A stretch of 64,000 nt of DNA, from NCBI GenBank assembly GCA_905178155.1, contig CAJINV010000011.1, positions 3,561,077 through 3,625,076 of the forward strand, given 5' to 3'. Both the position numbers and the translations under genes were made by a program. A model generated the notes under the pieces. The model was not told where the DNA came from. It worked only from the letters and a program-made list of their open reading frames with translations, and did not search any database. The stretch is from Amoebophrya sp. A120. Its lineage: Eukaryota; Sar; Dinophyceae; Syndiniales; Amoebophryaceae. Positions 12,901 to 21,734 of the stretch are shown here, piece after piece. The first letter of the stretch is position 1. The number at the start of each line of letters is the position of its first letter.

Positions 12901-15900
12901 AACAAACCCCAGCTGAATATCGTCCGGGAAGTCACAAGAGTGTATATCGCAGTCAACTACGATCGCGCTTTGTGGTGGCTGTCCCCCACCGCCGCGCGAG
13001 AGAACCGGGAGGAAAAAGCGGAGTTTCTTTCTGCTTCCAACGACGAGGACCGAATGAACAAGCGAGGTATGTTTTGGCAGAATTCCCAGGCTTCGTCACT
13101 GTCTCATTGTCTTCCCAGGTCTCCTCCTTCCGGTTCGGCAGAAAGCTTGGACGTGGTTTACGAGTCGGCGGCGCAACCCTCAATCAAGACCTCCGGAAAG
13201 AACATGTCAGGATCGGCGTTAAGCGCCCAAACCTCGTCCCTACCTTCAACTGCAGGGCTGCGACTCACTGGCCGGACACGGACAAAATCCAAGGAGTCTA
13301 ACCACGCCGAACCGGTGTCAGGCGGGACGGGTTCTTCTCCTAAAGTAACCATGCATTCCGTTTTCACCGCAGGTTCGAGCCGAGCAGCGGCTCTCGATCA
13401 AACAACGCTTGATCAGACGACAATTAACGCAGATACGACTACCAGCAGAAACACCACTTCTAAAACCGCAAGCACCTCTTCCGTCCATTTCGTCGATAGC
13501 CGCCAGCTGCTTTCGCGGGTGCTGTGCTTCAAAATCCGCAGTGGGAATTTGCGAAAGGAGGAGCTGGCGAGGAAAGTGTACGGGAAATGGTGCAAATACT
13601 TGATCAGTACACTCCACCGGGAGCTCCAGGAAGTGTGGAACGACTTCTTCGTCCAGCTCGGCGTTTTTTTGGAAAACATAACGTCCAGCGACGAAAAAGG
13701 CAAAATCGCATCGAAACTCGAGCAAATTTTTCAGTCGGGGCAGTTGTTGCTGAGAATCAAGACGGACGAACTGCTGAAATCGTTTTCCTCCACGTTCTTC
13801 CGGGAACACCACTGCATGTACGAGCAGAGAGAGAAGAACTTCAACTGTTCGGGACTGAAGTGCGTGACCAAGCGGAGCGTTGCCGTATACGAGGTTCCGC
13901 CCCCGACCACGAGCAAAGTTCTGGTAATTGCGGAGCAAAAGGCCCAGTTGGACGCTTTGTTGCTCGAGGTTGCATCATCTGGTGGCACAAAAATACTGAA
14001 CAAACCGTTCCTCTCAGCGGCGCAACAAATGCAGGATCCGCAAGCGCTTTTCACGCGCTACGTCGAGAACTATGTGCTGGATTTCATGCACCCCTGGGAG
14101 GGCCACCAGTTGGAAAAAACGCGCCAGAAACTACACCAGAATATGAATACCAGCACGAAGGCCGTCGAACAGGCCCGATTCGGCGCGGAGTTCTTCGCAA
14201 ACCACTTTGAAGTCGCGGCCCCGCACGACGTGCCCCCCAGTTGGCAGGCCAACCGGGACTATTTGCACGACGTAATAGCGGAGTCCGGCGCCACGATGGC
14301 GCAGCACACGCCGCGCAAGCACGGCCAGGTGGAGACTTTCGGCAATAGCGCCTCGTCCGCGGGGTCGTTGGGCGAACAAACCAACACCGCGGGTTCATTA
14401 ACCTTCTCCTTCGTTCCCAGCGTCTACCACATCGCGCTGCGGGTATACTCCTTCCGGTACTGCATCACCGCAGATTTAGATCAACAGCTGGAACGCAGTT
14501 GCGCCGGTGGAGGTGGACCTAGAACAGGCGCGAGTAGCAGTACCGCACCGCGAGGACAACAACAGGGAACAACAACACCGCGTAGCAATGCGGGTTCCAC
14601 TGGAACCTCCCCGCGAGGAAATGGAGATCAACACCAGAGTACTAACCTACCACGTGACAGTTTGCACACACGGGCCACCGTAGCACCGCCTCCGCGGCAG
14701 ATCCTTTCTTCGTTCGGGCCCGACGAAGCGTTCCAGAAGCACCGGCTGCTGCTCTGGTTGAAGCGGCACGCGGCCAGTAAGGCTCCCGCTTCGTTCATGA
14801 TGCCTTCAATTACAATGCTCAGCCCCCGCGGGGGCACAACTCCTGCTGCCGATATTAACTCAGCGAGCAAGCGCAGCAGTAAGGACCGGTCGGAACAGAA
14901 TTTGAAATTTTGCGCAGAGGAGTGGGCATTTGCAGTTTCCAGTGACGAAGAAGAAGACGAAAGCAGCGAGTTTACGCCAGCGAGAAAGAAGGGGCCGATG
15001 ATTGTTCATCAGCAGAGTACATCTAGTAACCAAGAAACTGCTGGTGCCGCAGCTACTATGATTTCAAGCCAGAAGAACAATACTAGCAATAGGAATACCC
15101 AACAAGCCAACAGTAGTCTCCTTCTTCCCGACCTGCAGAAGCTCGCGAAGCACTTTTTCCCGAATCGCGACAAGCACCGGCTGACCCTGTTCCGCGTTTT
15201 CCAAAATCTCTCCGCTTGGTCGGAAACCCACGACTCCGCACTTCTCCTGCCCCCTGACGCGCTGTGCTTCAAGGTGTTGCTGCTCGCGCTGGCTAATTTT
15301 CGGAATCGGAAGCAAGCGCCAAAGGAAGAGGAAATGGCGGATTTTGTGACGCACAAAATCCCGGACCCGGCAGCTATTCTGCAACCCGCGGCCGTGTCGG
15401 AACTGTTATTGAAAACGTACGGCGCCCTGCGCAGCGGCACGCTCCGACTCTTTTTGAAGCGCGTGACTCGCCGGGATAATTCAACCCGTCCAGGAGCTTC
15501 GAACAGGAATAAAAGGTCTACGTCAAGAACAACCAGAAGGTTCAGTGATGGAACTGACAGCAATAGTAAAAACTACCGGTCAAGCACCACCTCCTTCGGA
15601 GCCGCAGGAGAAAGCGTAACTGCTTCAGAAGGAGGTGAAGACGAGACAGAAGGAGATAACGCAGCTGCTCCAGGAGCCATTAACACCGTCGGCGCAGCGA
15701 TTTGGGAAGGCACGAAGAAGATGACGAAGGCCGTCGTGAAGCCGTTGCAGAAGACCATTGAGATGCCCGGAAAATTGGCACGGAAATTTGGCCGAGACGA
15801 ATCTGCGGAGGAGCTGCTCCGCGCCAACACCGACCCGCGCAAACCGGTTTTAATGGAAGTCGTTTTGTACCTAAAAATCCAGTGCTCGCGCACGAACGCG

Positions 15901-18360
15901 GTCCTCTGCCGGGCGGACAGCAACGAGCTACTTTCTACTACGGTCAGTCTGAAGGAGACGTTTGCAGAGGCGGCAAATCGCGTACTGTACGAGAAATTGG
16001 GTTTGAAAGACTTTGACGCTTTGTCCCTCTACACTCCGGTGAATAAAAGCGACCCAGAACTCGTCTCCGCCACGGTGTCCATGGTCAGTCTCTTGACGGA
16101 AGACGAACTCCGGGCCTGCGGCGTGGTCACGAACAGTGAGTTTGCTGGCGTGTCTTCCGATGTCGGGAACAATAATAGCAATAAGCCAGGGACCTCGTCG
16201 ACGAGCAATGTCTTGCAAGTTGAAAAGAGGACCCTGAGCTACGTGTGGACCTACGAATACGAAAGTTCTGGTGTAGTGACCTCGAGGTTGGGTCTGCCCA
16301 GTATGATCGGCATATCTGGTGCTAGTAATGCTGCCATGACGACGTTAACGTTTACGCCAAGCGAAAGCGTCGCCAGCTGCTTCACCGGCACGAAGTTTAG
16401 GACACTGAGGAGCGGAAAAAAGCGGAGGAAGAGAGATTTCGAGACGCTTTGGTACCAAGAGTGCGATCCGCTGGACGGCGATCCGCGCGCACGCGTCTTT
16501 GTAGGCACCAAAGCGTTTGGCGAACTGGTGGCGAAACAGCAGAAGCAGAAATTGCTGCAGCTACAACAGACCCCCGGCGACGGCAAAGGCGGTGGAGTTG
16601 TAAGTGCAGCAACCACAAATAAGACCAGTTCCGGCGCGACCATACCGGTTGTAGCGAGTAGTGAGACCACATCGACGTCGGCGCAGCTGGCCTTTACTAG
16701 CCTGGCGGAGGTACGGTCCGCCGCTATCACAGAGGGCAAACTAGCTCCCTGGGCCGCTGCGACTCCGATATTGAACTTGGGACAGAGGCCGAGAGCAGCG
16801 TGGTTCGTGCAATCGTGTGCCGGCATGGAGGGGAACGCGACTCTATCCGTCGGCCCCCGGAAACTTGTAGAAAGCAGTTCTGCGCTCCTGAATTGCACGC
16901 CTTTGGTTGCTCGAGACGAGGGTCGCGTCGGACTCTCACTGATACCTGCGTCATTTGTTTTGGCGTGTAAAAGGTTGGAGAATTGTTCTATGAAAAACAC
17001 TAAGACACCGAGCCCGAATATTCCAGCTCGTAGTACCAGTACGAGAACAATGGAAAGTGGAGCAGTTTACAACCTCCATTTAGGAACGCACGAGGACGGG
17101 GGAGTAGACGGAGATCTTGTGTCGACAATGTTCTACTTTGCCCACCAGCAGTCCAGAGAACTAGTTCTTAGCACTCGCGCAGCAAATGGAGAACTAAATC
17201 TTCCCGCTACATCAACTCGAACTCCCAGCACGATAGAACCCCTCGCGCCGCCGCCTGCGTTGCAAAATTATCACCCGGCACTTCGTGCCGTGAACATCTA
17301 CCACCAGCTGAACCTCGGGAACCAACATAGACAGGCACAGAAGATCGCACCGGTGATGCAGTGGGTGGTGCCGCAGAGCGACTGCCCGCTGATTCACAGC
17401 TGTCGGAATGACGTCGACCCGGTGCAGGAACAAAACACGACTTTGATCGACCCCGCGCAAGGCGTTCCGGCCGTGAGTAAACTCGTCGTGAACCCGTCGA
17501 ACCTTCACGACCACCCTCGGACCCGCACCTTCACGACGACCACTTCCGCAAGGGAACAACATCAAACTACTTCTTTAAGTTCCGTGATGCTGGGCGTGGA
17601 AGGGACTGCGCCGGGGAAACAGAGTCCCTTTTCCGGAATCGACCACGGGACCACTGGGAAGGCGAACTTCACCTCCGCGCGCGGGTCGCGGAAGTGGACC
17701 GCGTTTGAGGCCAATTTAGAGGACGGCGCGGCCGTGCCCGCGGCGATGAACGGGATGCGCAGCGTGTTGGACCGGCCCAGCTTTGAAAACTTCTGCGATT
17801 TGTGTGACAAAATCGTCGACGTGCGGTTGGAAAAGACCTTCTGGTGGGACCAAACCCACCTTCATAGTGGTACTCATCACTCGCACCACGATCATCATAG
17901 TACGGGACAAACGACTATGGTGCCCGCACAACATGCGAAGAGTACTGCAGGTGCAGCGCCTCAGCCAGCGGCAACTACATCCTCTGCCTCCGGAGCAGGT
18001 GGTGCCCAAAATGTTCATCCGCACCATCACCACCACCACCACCACCAGCCCCCAAACGCGTTTACGCAGAATTTGGTCACGCGCGGCTATCCCCGGTCGC
18101 TGAAAGAAGCGCAGGCCCACCAGCAGCGGATCTTCAAGGAACTTCTCTGCTCGAACTCAATCCGGGCACAGGCCATAGCGAGAAACCCGAATCTGGTGTG
18201 CCCGTCCGGCGGAAGGACAACCAGTGGAGGCGCTTCGCCTTCAGGACTGGACGGGGCGGCGGCGCTGGTTAATAATGGTGCGAGAGGACGTGATTTGTCT
18301 ACTTCGGCGGCAAGCTGCATAGTTGTAGCTGGAGGACTCAAGCGCTCAAAATCTGTGTGA
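6961..18360 (+). CDS. Giant unrecognised protein, single 11.4-kb exon
   Basis: I do not recognise this protein. The start is taken at the ATG at 6961 (MIPFQVERFSLEG); an in-frame stop lies at 6898, so about 3,799 residues follow without interruption. Folded-looking blocks alternate with long Ser/Thr/Ala/Gly-rich disordered linkers. Blocks seen: a Lys/Cys-rich N-terminal part (KKKKCCKCVGKC), hydrophobic/aromatic segments near 8500-8870, 9900-10260, 11000-11510, 13500-14110 and 15100-15470, and a His cluster (eight His) near 18020-18050. No membrane helix or signal peptide is evident. It has no introner, although its neighbours have many. A structural or scaffold role would be speculation. The open frame and GC-rich third positions make coding very likely. 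Confidence 0.85.
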   Translation: MIPFQVERFSLEGSRENWKKTNHPLLENADEKDLKLAIVLHFEIISHKAKKKKCCKCVGKCETKLCASWRKNKNNTTANKSTSDFFHFESEFHSLPLSNDAAVRGTRISKAASIVNNRSTANSLASEDSDVENNNRDSSGATETSGLEELRLVSSRASGESETSEMLGIMEWSRDHLGAKPMTFIARKTAKVKVKIYVIADRADQKPAHGNHQEEFAVLASFEATSDAKTAEGFLQIKEVPLPVAERKNYRNKSSGQRGGMIFPKPVPQVYLSHSKTVVAHHAEKHSRSIVDLVQGRPVQQLRGAGGLTGNPTGVTGRLDSKATPDSKGGESNDAEITGGTATSKESSGAADRAGPNASGGDEGGIKSKQVQLPQRLDREMTSDSVPTKLSTNTRAAILEDEDDYEGTFELTIQDTPEDNRDEVGKSRETTEKGRETGTASIATDKKDDAGEEGQEPAAAAAVVAQQAVMSKKSASASGATVPASTPAPSNTGAVLAVENSASSKSATTTTSPTAAPIDQKILNTVLTGMEFSLYLTQSPAGKPQVMKAKNYRPRELYSSNGQLLERSEWKFSSRVYTNEWPSASDALPLELLRNREEHHVVHMIERELKMDCVAMHNTIFPQGLSREWYRAILYSERELSEHGMGGQHTASNRLPANSAGLQRSPSRDGHGLAVKKTKAGAPGSSPPDNASTSRDSSRNKAGTTGRGSSPGAAGDNEQDLFEYNNSDSESSSSSSSSDEGDEDMVHVEEKLRHSRNVLQKAIATVQSGGHRLLGTFKLKHTLQNRSSSRAAASSSSPQAGPHTFFFDTHDGSRSQGMASMFLFRSASFKKAGEMNNADDLVGAELTVSEKRHVEDMLLNFIGLNAKHYRHRHSKAVGSTTQGVSDVTVLPIFTSTTVNTANDSAEMSNQAVASQQAAIISDPGKDSSTVSPATIGGGATLPVGAQILASGDLQENKAGAVPSIAVYSPSSAAAFGATCLDEDFCVKLSFCRPNEIRGNPTLYRTLVPYEQPILTKKLKLQHNQHGVQHLMRVMFWKRLHFLTAYCGVFCVSGADHKVDPWPYPLASIWCHGGRILLRLENIPARELLFYLFTGIRVPRGSATTSSSHVVDDFKKSLRGSMSMRPSAKRQTTATTLLPPTGNNKSQSKVVEQQALLPKRGPVSTATQQHLNLVSASILQKRTPLQKRLAATHGVGVKGHNEEAELVEKKLHATSLADTAHNLADGVSGHHLGLNFSWCGVGSPLPFGPPSGIPRPEPPLEKLWNQLSTLIQKLTDNRDLFPDSVQSTAQTTGNADRATVLSSRAAVGGSTIISTGTTSGAATSSSKKVLSNKIPPNEELKQLYIQPIVTSDQRDLEKLHFTPERQQLAEEILKTSIDEASLQHLLDRATSRGFAARNVLELLRLEIAHLKRLLHALHVAQAASSLQPLGEEVLRSLAVLGVLQVNTSVEKAEAMRYVEAFLLIRMYLFTRLSHLQRFVGIAGQAISYNFHHLHQSPHFQSDKKVVFSHLYVRVDDFGAAHQAKAKTTVSSQQVSSGTSIELPGGMSVADHPFIFDPRYSAAEATGVPDAARGRSTAAASSRKHTDVKKSGVAMAGAVDPPMLVDPSTGRDNLTFKSYDLELYEHLNPFKQELHHQDIQESHPHVVRPEHLSGVQYKPRSKKPRRSKWRRLSDFLHRATLAATGKNFSRQGTTDSVSSQASSEEGNNSLSGAAGKKRSLFNANINANKQPTAPAAGERGTAGKVRSKLITTEKQLNFAKATLQVPKSEACIRQPRLRSVGVEHMRYCLGFNDAEREWIATCLESFGTRFGAAANSLLQEQPQPIQIVGRTPSRELQGGATTTSNYMQNSEQLQTSPSVFKDRHDVSTASASSAGASDLSGTHQLDNSKSLPILEVNQPAPPSFEAFRYVLASCRKLERAFTRTAYQVPQASKEGQHLLRKRNILQSASNCEEERHLYGQLLAGTAGLVVRTPSENNGRNIKNKPQLNIVREVTRVYIAVNYDRALWWLSPTAARENREEKAEFLSASNDEDRMNKRGMFWQNSQASSLSHCLPRSPPSGSAESLDVVYESAAQPSIKTSGKNMSGSALSAQTSSLPSTAGLRLTGRTRTKSKESNHAEPVSGGTGSSPKVTMHSVFTAGSSRAAALDQTTLDQTTINADTTTSRNTTSKTASTSSVHFVDSRQLLSRVLCFKIRSGNLRKEELARKVYGKWCKYLISTLHRELQEVWNDFFVQLGVFLENITSSDEKGKIASKLEQIFQSGQLLLRIKTDELLKSFSSTFFREHHCMYEQREKNFNCSGLKCVTKRSVAVYEVPPPTTSKVLVIAEQKAQLDALLLEVASSGGTKILNKPFLSAAQQMQDPQALFTRYVENYVLDFMHPWEGHQLEKTRQKLHQNMNTSTKAVEQARFGAEFFANHFEVAAPHDVPPSWQANRDYLHDVIAESGATMAQHTPRKHGQVETFGNSASSAGSLGEQTNTAGSLTFSFVPSVYHIALRVYSFRYCITADLDQQLERSCAGGGGPRTGASSSTAPRGQQQGTTTPRSNAGSTGTSPRGNGDQHQSTNLPRDSLHTRATVAPPPRQILSSFGPDEAFQKHRLLLWLKRHAASKAPASFMMPSITMLSPRGGTTPAADINSASKRSSKDRSEQNLKFCAEEWAFAVSSDEEEDESSEFTPARKKGPMIVHQQSTSSNQETAGAAATMISSQKNNTSNRNTQQANSSLLLPDLQKLAKHFFPNRDKHRLTLFRVFQNLSAWSETHDSALLLPPDALCFKVLLLALANFRNRKQAPKEEEMADFVTHKIPDPAAILQPAAVSELLLKTYGALRSGTLRLFLKRVTRRDNSTRPGASNRNKRSTSRTTRRFSDGTDSNSKNYRSSTTSFGAAGESVTASEGGEDETEGDNAAAPGAINTVGAAIWEGTKKMTKAVVKPLQKTIEMPGKLARKFGRDESAEELLRANTDPRKPVLMEVVLYLKIQCSRTNAVLCRADSNELLSTTVSLKETFAEAANRVLYEKLGLKDFDALSLYTPVNKSDPELVSATVSMVSLLTEDELRACGVVTNSEFAGVSSDVGNNNSNKPGTSSTSNVLQVEKRTLSYVWTYEYESSGVVTSRLGLPSMIGISGASNAAMTTLTFTPSESVASCFTGTKFRTLRSGKKRRKRDFETLWYQECDPLDGDPRARVFVGTKAFGELVAKQQKQKLLQLQQTPGDGKGGGVVSAATTNKTSSGATIPVVASSETTSTSAQLAFTSLAEVRSAAITEGKLAPWAAATPILNLGQRPRAAWFVQSCAGMEGNATLSVGPRKLVESSSALLNCTPLVARDEGRVGLSLIPASFVLACKRLENCSMKNTKTPSPNIPARSTSTRTMESGAVYNLHLGTHEDGGVDGDLVSTMFYFAHQQSRELVLSTRAANGELNLPATSTRTPSTIEPLAPPPALQNYHPALRAVNIYHQLNLGNQHRQAQKIAPVMQWVVPQSDCPLIHSCRNDVDPVQEQNTTLIDPAQGVPAVSKLVVNPSNLHDHPRTRTFTTTTSAREQHQTTSLSSVMLGVEGTAPGKQSPFSGIDHGTTGKANFTSARGSRKWTAFEANLEDGAAVPAAMNGMRSVLDRPSFENFCDLCDKIVDVRLEKTFWWDQTHLHSGTHHSHHDHHSTGQTTMVPAQHAKSTAGAAPQPAATTSSASGAGGAQNVHPHHHHHHHHQPPNAFTQNLVTRGYPRSLKEAQAHQQRIFKELLCSNSIRAQAIARNPNLVCPSGGRTTSGGASPSGLDGAAALVNNGARGRDLSTSAASCIVVAGGLKRSKSV

Positions 18361-18864
18361 ACTGAAATTATTTGATACAGAACTTCATCTCTTTGAAATT
18401 GCTCTTGATTGTGTGATGTACAACACTTTTCATGATTTACATCTTGGAAACACGATTTCGGAGCAACAGAGGCGGAGGTGACATCTTCAAGTACCGCACT
18501 CTGTACCCATCGTCCTGTGTTTAATTTTGTTCTCGCATGGCGCCTCTTCCCTTCGTACATTAATCTTAATGGGATTGGAACATCAACGCTGTCGTTGAAG
18601 CGACAGCGAAAATCGAGAGAAAGAGAGAATGAGTAGCTCCTTCGTTCCCTGGCGGTGTTGAAAAGTTGAAAAAAAAAGCGAAGCACGACGAGGGCAAAGA
18701 AGTGCCGAACTTCTGCACAACTTCTTGTGCAGCTGCACGTAGCTGATTCTGTGTCTGCGTTTTGGATCAGGTTGAAGGTAGTACGTATACGGTAAATAAC
18801 TTTAACTCCTTGTCCTTCACACCCAGACACAGATAGAGCCGATAATTTTGTCGTCACAAGAACC
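18361..18864. other. Intergenic spacer
   Basis: About 500 bases between the giant gene and the hydrolase. Nothing recognised on either strand. Confidence 0.5.
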
Positions 18865-20809
18865 ATGGCCGCCGTGACTCCGGAATCCCCCCCGCGGGTT
18901 TTTCCCCGGGAAATCTTCCGGACCGGCGTGACTGAGTACCCCGACGAGTACCTGAAGGCTAAGGAACGGGTGAACGAGCGGTCTCTGACGCTGAAGGACG
19001 GGCGGGTCGTCAGTTACTTCGTATCCACTACAAATATGTCTGGGTCTGGAAGGATGTGAACTTGTGATGCGTGTTGCGGAGTATGCAAAAATCTGTGTTG
19101 CATGACTTGCAAAAGGCGCCCACTTCTGGTCATGCTGAGAAAGCATTTCTCATGCAGAATAGGCATCACCAAGGGGCTGCAGGACCTGTGATGCTAGGCC
19201 CTGCATTCCACAATCAAAGGAGCTTGGAAAAACTGCATGACAAATCTCGGAGTCTTCCAGACCCAGACACACGCATTTGCATTTGATACTTCACGGACGG
19301 CGACAAGTCGGCCCCGGGGGCCGTCCCGGTGATCTGCCTGCACGTATTGTAAGGAAAAATCCCCCCTCCATTATCAAAACGAAATTTCTGATGCTGGATT
19401 GGGATACACAAATCACATTTATGTTGCAGTAGAGGACTGCACGCAGATCCTAAGCCTAGGCAAGGGCCCTTTGGTGTAGGCGCCTAGCATGGTAGACGGC
19501 TACCCTGCAGGCCGCGCAGCATTACAAATCGCCTGCGTATGAATGTGGCGGACAGCCTGAGCGTGCCTTCTTGCAAGAGAAATCCGATTTGTGGCGACAA
19601 ATCTGCATCACAAATTTTCAGAAGGATGCGCTTTCATCAATATGGGGAGGGGGGGTTTTTCTATGCAATACCACGGGGGCGGCGAGGGGAAATGGAGCTG
19701 GTTGCAGAAGACGCCGATCGAGGGCATCTACCAGGTGGCGTTTGACCGCATGGGGTACGGAAAATCGGACTTGCTTGAGCCGGTGAACAAGTACACCTTC
19801 GTGACCGCATACCAGCACGTGCTGGAGATCGCGGATCAGCTGGAAATCGACAAATTCGTGCTGTGCGGGTTTTCCATCGGATCCTCCTGGGCCATGCAGA
19901 TCGCCTGCCAGGACAAGGGCAAGCGGGTGCAGGGCCTGGTTCTCTTCGGCCTGATGGCGGACGCGGGCCACCCGAAGATGGACAAAAAAACGGTCGGGAA
20001 GGTGGGGAAGCCCCCGAAGTGCCTGGACCCCTTTACCGGCTGCTGCGGCTGCATCATCCGCGGCGAGTTCCACAAGTACGTGCCGAAAAACCAGAACTAC
20101 GACTTCAAACTGGCGTTTTCCCGGGAGTCCACGCTATCCTGTGCAAAAGTATCGCTATCGTACTCGTATAAATGCATTACAAATAAATTTCATTTCCTCA
20201 GCATGAGAAATAAGATTTGTATATGCAGACTTTCCTTGGAAACAAGATGTGTAAATGCAAGACTTGCATTTGTACAAGTACGATACTTTTGCAATGCATA
20301 CACGCTGCCCACCTGCAAAATCGGGTGGGAGAAACTCAAGGCCGACCCGTTTTGGGTGTGCACCAAGGTGGATTCCTTCCTGGCCTACAACCGCGGCGAC
20401 GCGCTGATGGGGGACGCGGCCCGGTCGCTGTTCAACCCCTGGATGTTCGATATCAGCGAGATCTCCATGCCCGTGTACATTTTCCAGGGCGCGGGGGACT
20501 ACGACATGGGCTCCTCGGCCCCCGCCGCGCCAGAGTTCGTCCACAGCATGATCAAAGGGTCCAAGATGACCTTGGTGGACGGCTACGGGTATGATCCTGT
20601 GCACAAGTATCGTACTCGTCATTGCGATTCTGCCTTTACATAATAAACCCGCATGAGAAGTTTCGTTTTTTTAAATAAGTAAAAATTTGTGATGCAGTTT
20701 CTACCAGCACGGTACTTTTGCAATGCATAGCGGGCACGTATGCATCACCGGGCCGAACGAACTCTTCCGGGAGCAATTGTCGTCTTCGGTCGAGAAGATC
20801 CTCAGTTGA
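18865..20809 (+). CDS. Alpha/beta hydrolase
   Basis: Predicted serine hydrolase of unknown substrate, 341 residues. Exons: 18865-19020, 19293-19343, 19675-20134, 20306-20589, 20735-20809; all four introns are introners and all joins are in frame. The start ATG sits in ACCATGG. After joining, the oxyanion motif HGGG follows PVICL, the nucleophile elbow is GFSIGSSWA, a candidate acid is in GAGDYDMG, and the candidate catalytic His is in GYGHVCITG near the C-terminus. HGGG is split by an introner between His and the glycines, and the catalytic His codon (20735-20737) is the first codon after the last introner. A CCGC-rich insert sits in the cap region (PFTGCCGCIIRGEF). No signal peptide or membrane helix seen. 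Confidence 0.88.
19021..19287 (+). mobile_element. Introner, family D, in hydrolase
   Basis: Ends ...ATGTCTGGGTCTGGAAGG and TCTTCCAGACCCAGACAC..ATTTGAT. Direct repeat ACTTC at 19016-19020 and 19288-19292. Excision gives VSYF-TDGDKS in frame. It is the reverse-orientation relative of the 2482 element. Confidence 0.9.
19344..19671. mobile_element. Introner, family E, in hydrolase
   Basis: Inverted ends GTATTGTAAGGAAAAATCCC and GGGGGTTTTTCTATGCAATAC. Direct repeat CAC at 19341-19343 and 19672-19674. Excision forms CLH-GGGEGKWSW, the hydrolase oxyanion motif. Only copy of this family seen in the window. Confidence 0.85.
20135..20300 (+). mobile_element. Introner, family A, in hydrolase
   Basis: Left TATCCTGTGCAAAAGTATCG, right CGATACTTTTGCAATGCATA. 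Direct repeat CACGC at 20130-20134 and 20301-20305. Excision restores ESTLPTCKIG in frame. Confidence 0.9.
20590..20730. mobile_element. Introner, family A, in hydrolase
   Basis: Left TATGATCCTGTGCACAAGTA, right GGTACTTTTGCAATGCATAG. Direct repeat CGGG at 20586-20589 and 20731-20734. Excision joins DGYG to HVCITG, bringing in the candidate catalytic His. Confidence 0.88.
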
Positions 20810-21734
20810 GTCAGTATCTACTTACTTCCGTGGTGTGTCGCGCCTCGAACTCGATCTATTACTATTCAAAATTTAACATATAACATTATCATTATCTGTA
20901 GCTAACAAAGCAGTTCAAAATGAAATGCACTTTATCGACCGAAAAATACACAGCTAGTCCGTTGTATGAACCTGGTTTCAAAGAAGTGGAAAAAAACAAG
21001 CACTGAATATAGATGAACGCAGTTCAAATAATTGAATTATCAAAGTTGCTTGTTTTTCGGAAGAAGATAATCAACTTCTGCGAGTAGGTCTTCACACGAC
21101 TCGATTTACGATTATGATTGCAACTGCTCGACGTGTTCGTCCGTGAAGAGTTTCACGTGCAATCCATCATTGTCGGTGCCCCTAAAATAAAAAACGAAGA
21201 CAAATAGTAAGTAGAAGATCACGAACTGGATGAGCCAACTACTGAGGCACGCATACGGATCTCAAATATTTCCGTGACGAGTGGGAAAATAATCCCCATC
21301 GCAAATGAAAATTGTTCACGAAGCGAACATCGTGAACAATGTCGTGCAAGAACTGATCCCGTGGCCGCATTGCATGCATGCATTTTTCATCGCCTTCAAT
21401 TACCGACAGAAAACCGAGAGTATTTCATTGGATATACCACATAACTTTCGAGTTGTTCTTTCCCATCAAGCATTGAATGAGTCAAGTACGTAGGGTATGA
21501 ATGATCAGGCGAACAACGAAGACCTTTACAGCTTCCCTTTGAGAATCACGACGACGCGGCAAACCAACGACCATCTATAACCATATCCAGTCGATATCGA
21601 TCGAGGACAACAAGAACAATCATAATCGATCGGAAACAAGAAACTCACTTCCCCGCGGCCACGGCCACCCACGAGTTGTAAGCAACAATTTCGAGAATTT
21701 TCCCACCAAGAACTCCAACAATTCGAAAGGAAAA
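20810..21734. other. Intergenic spacer
   Basis: AT-rich, no gene recognised. It holds the 5' leader of the E2 gene; open frames here are short and without family features. Confidence 0.5.
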
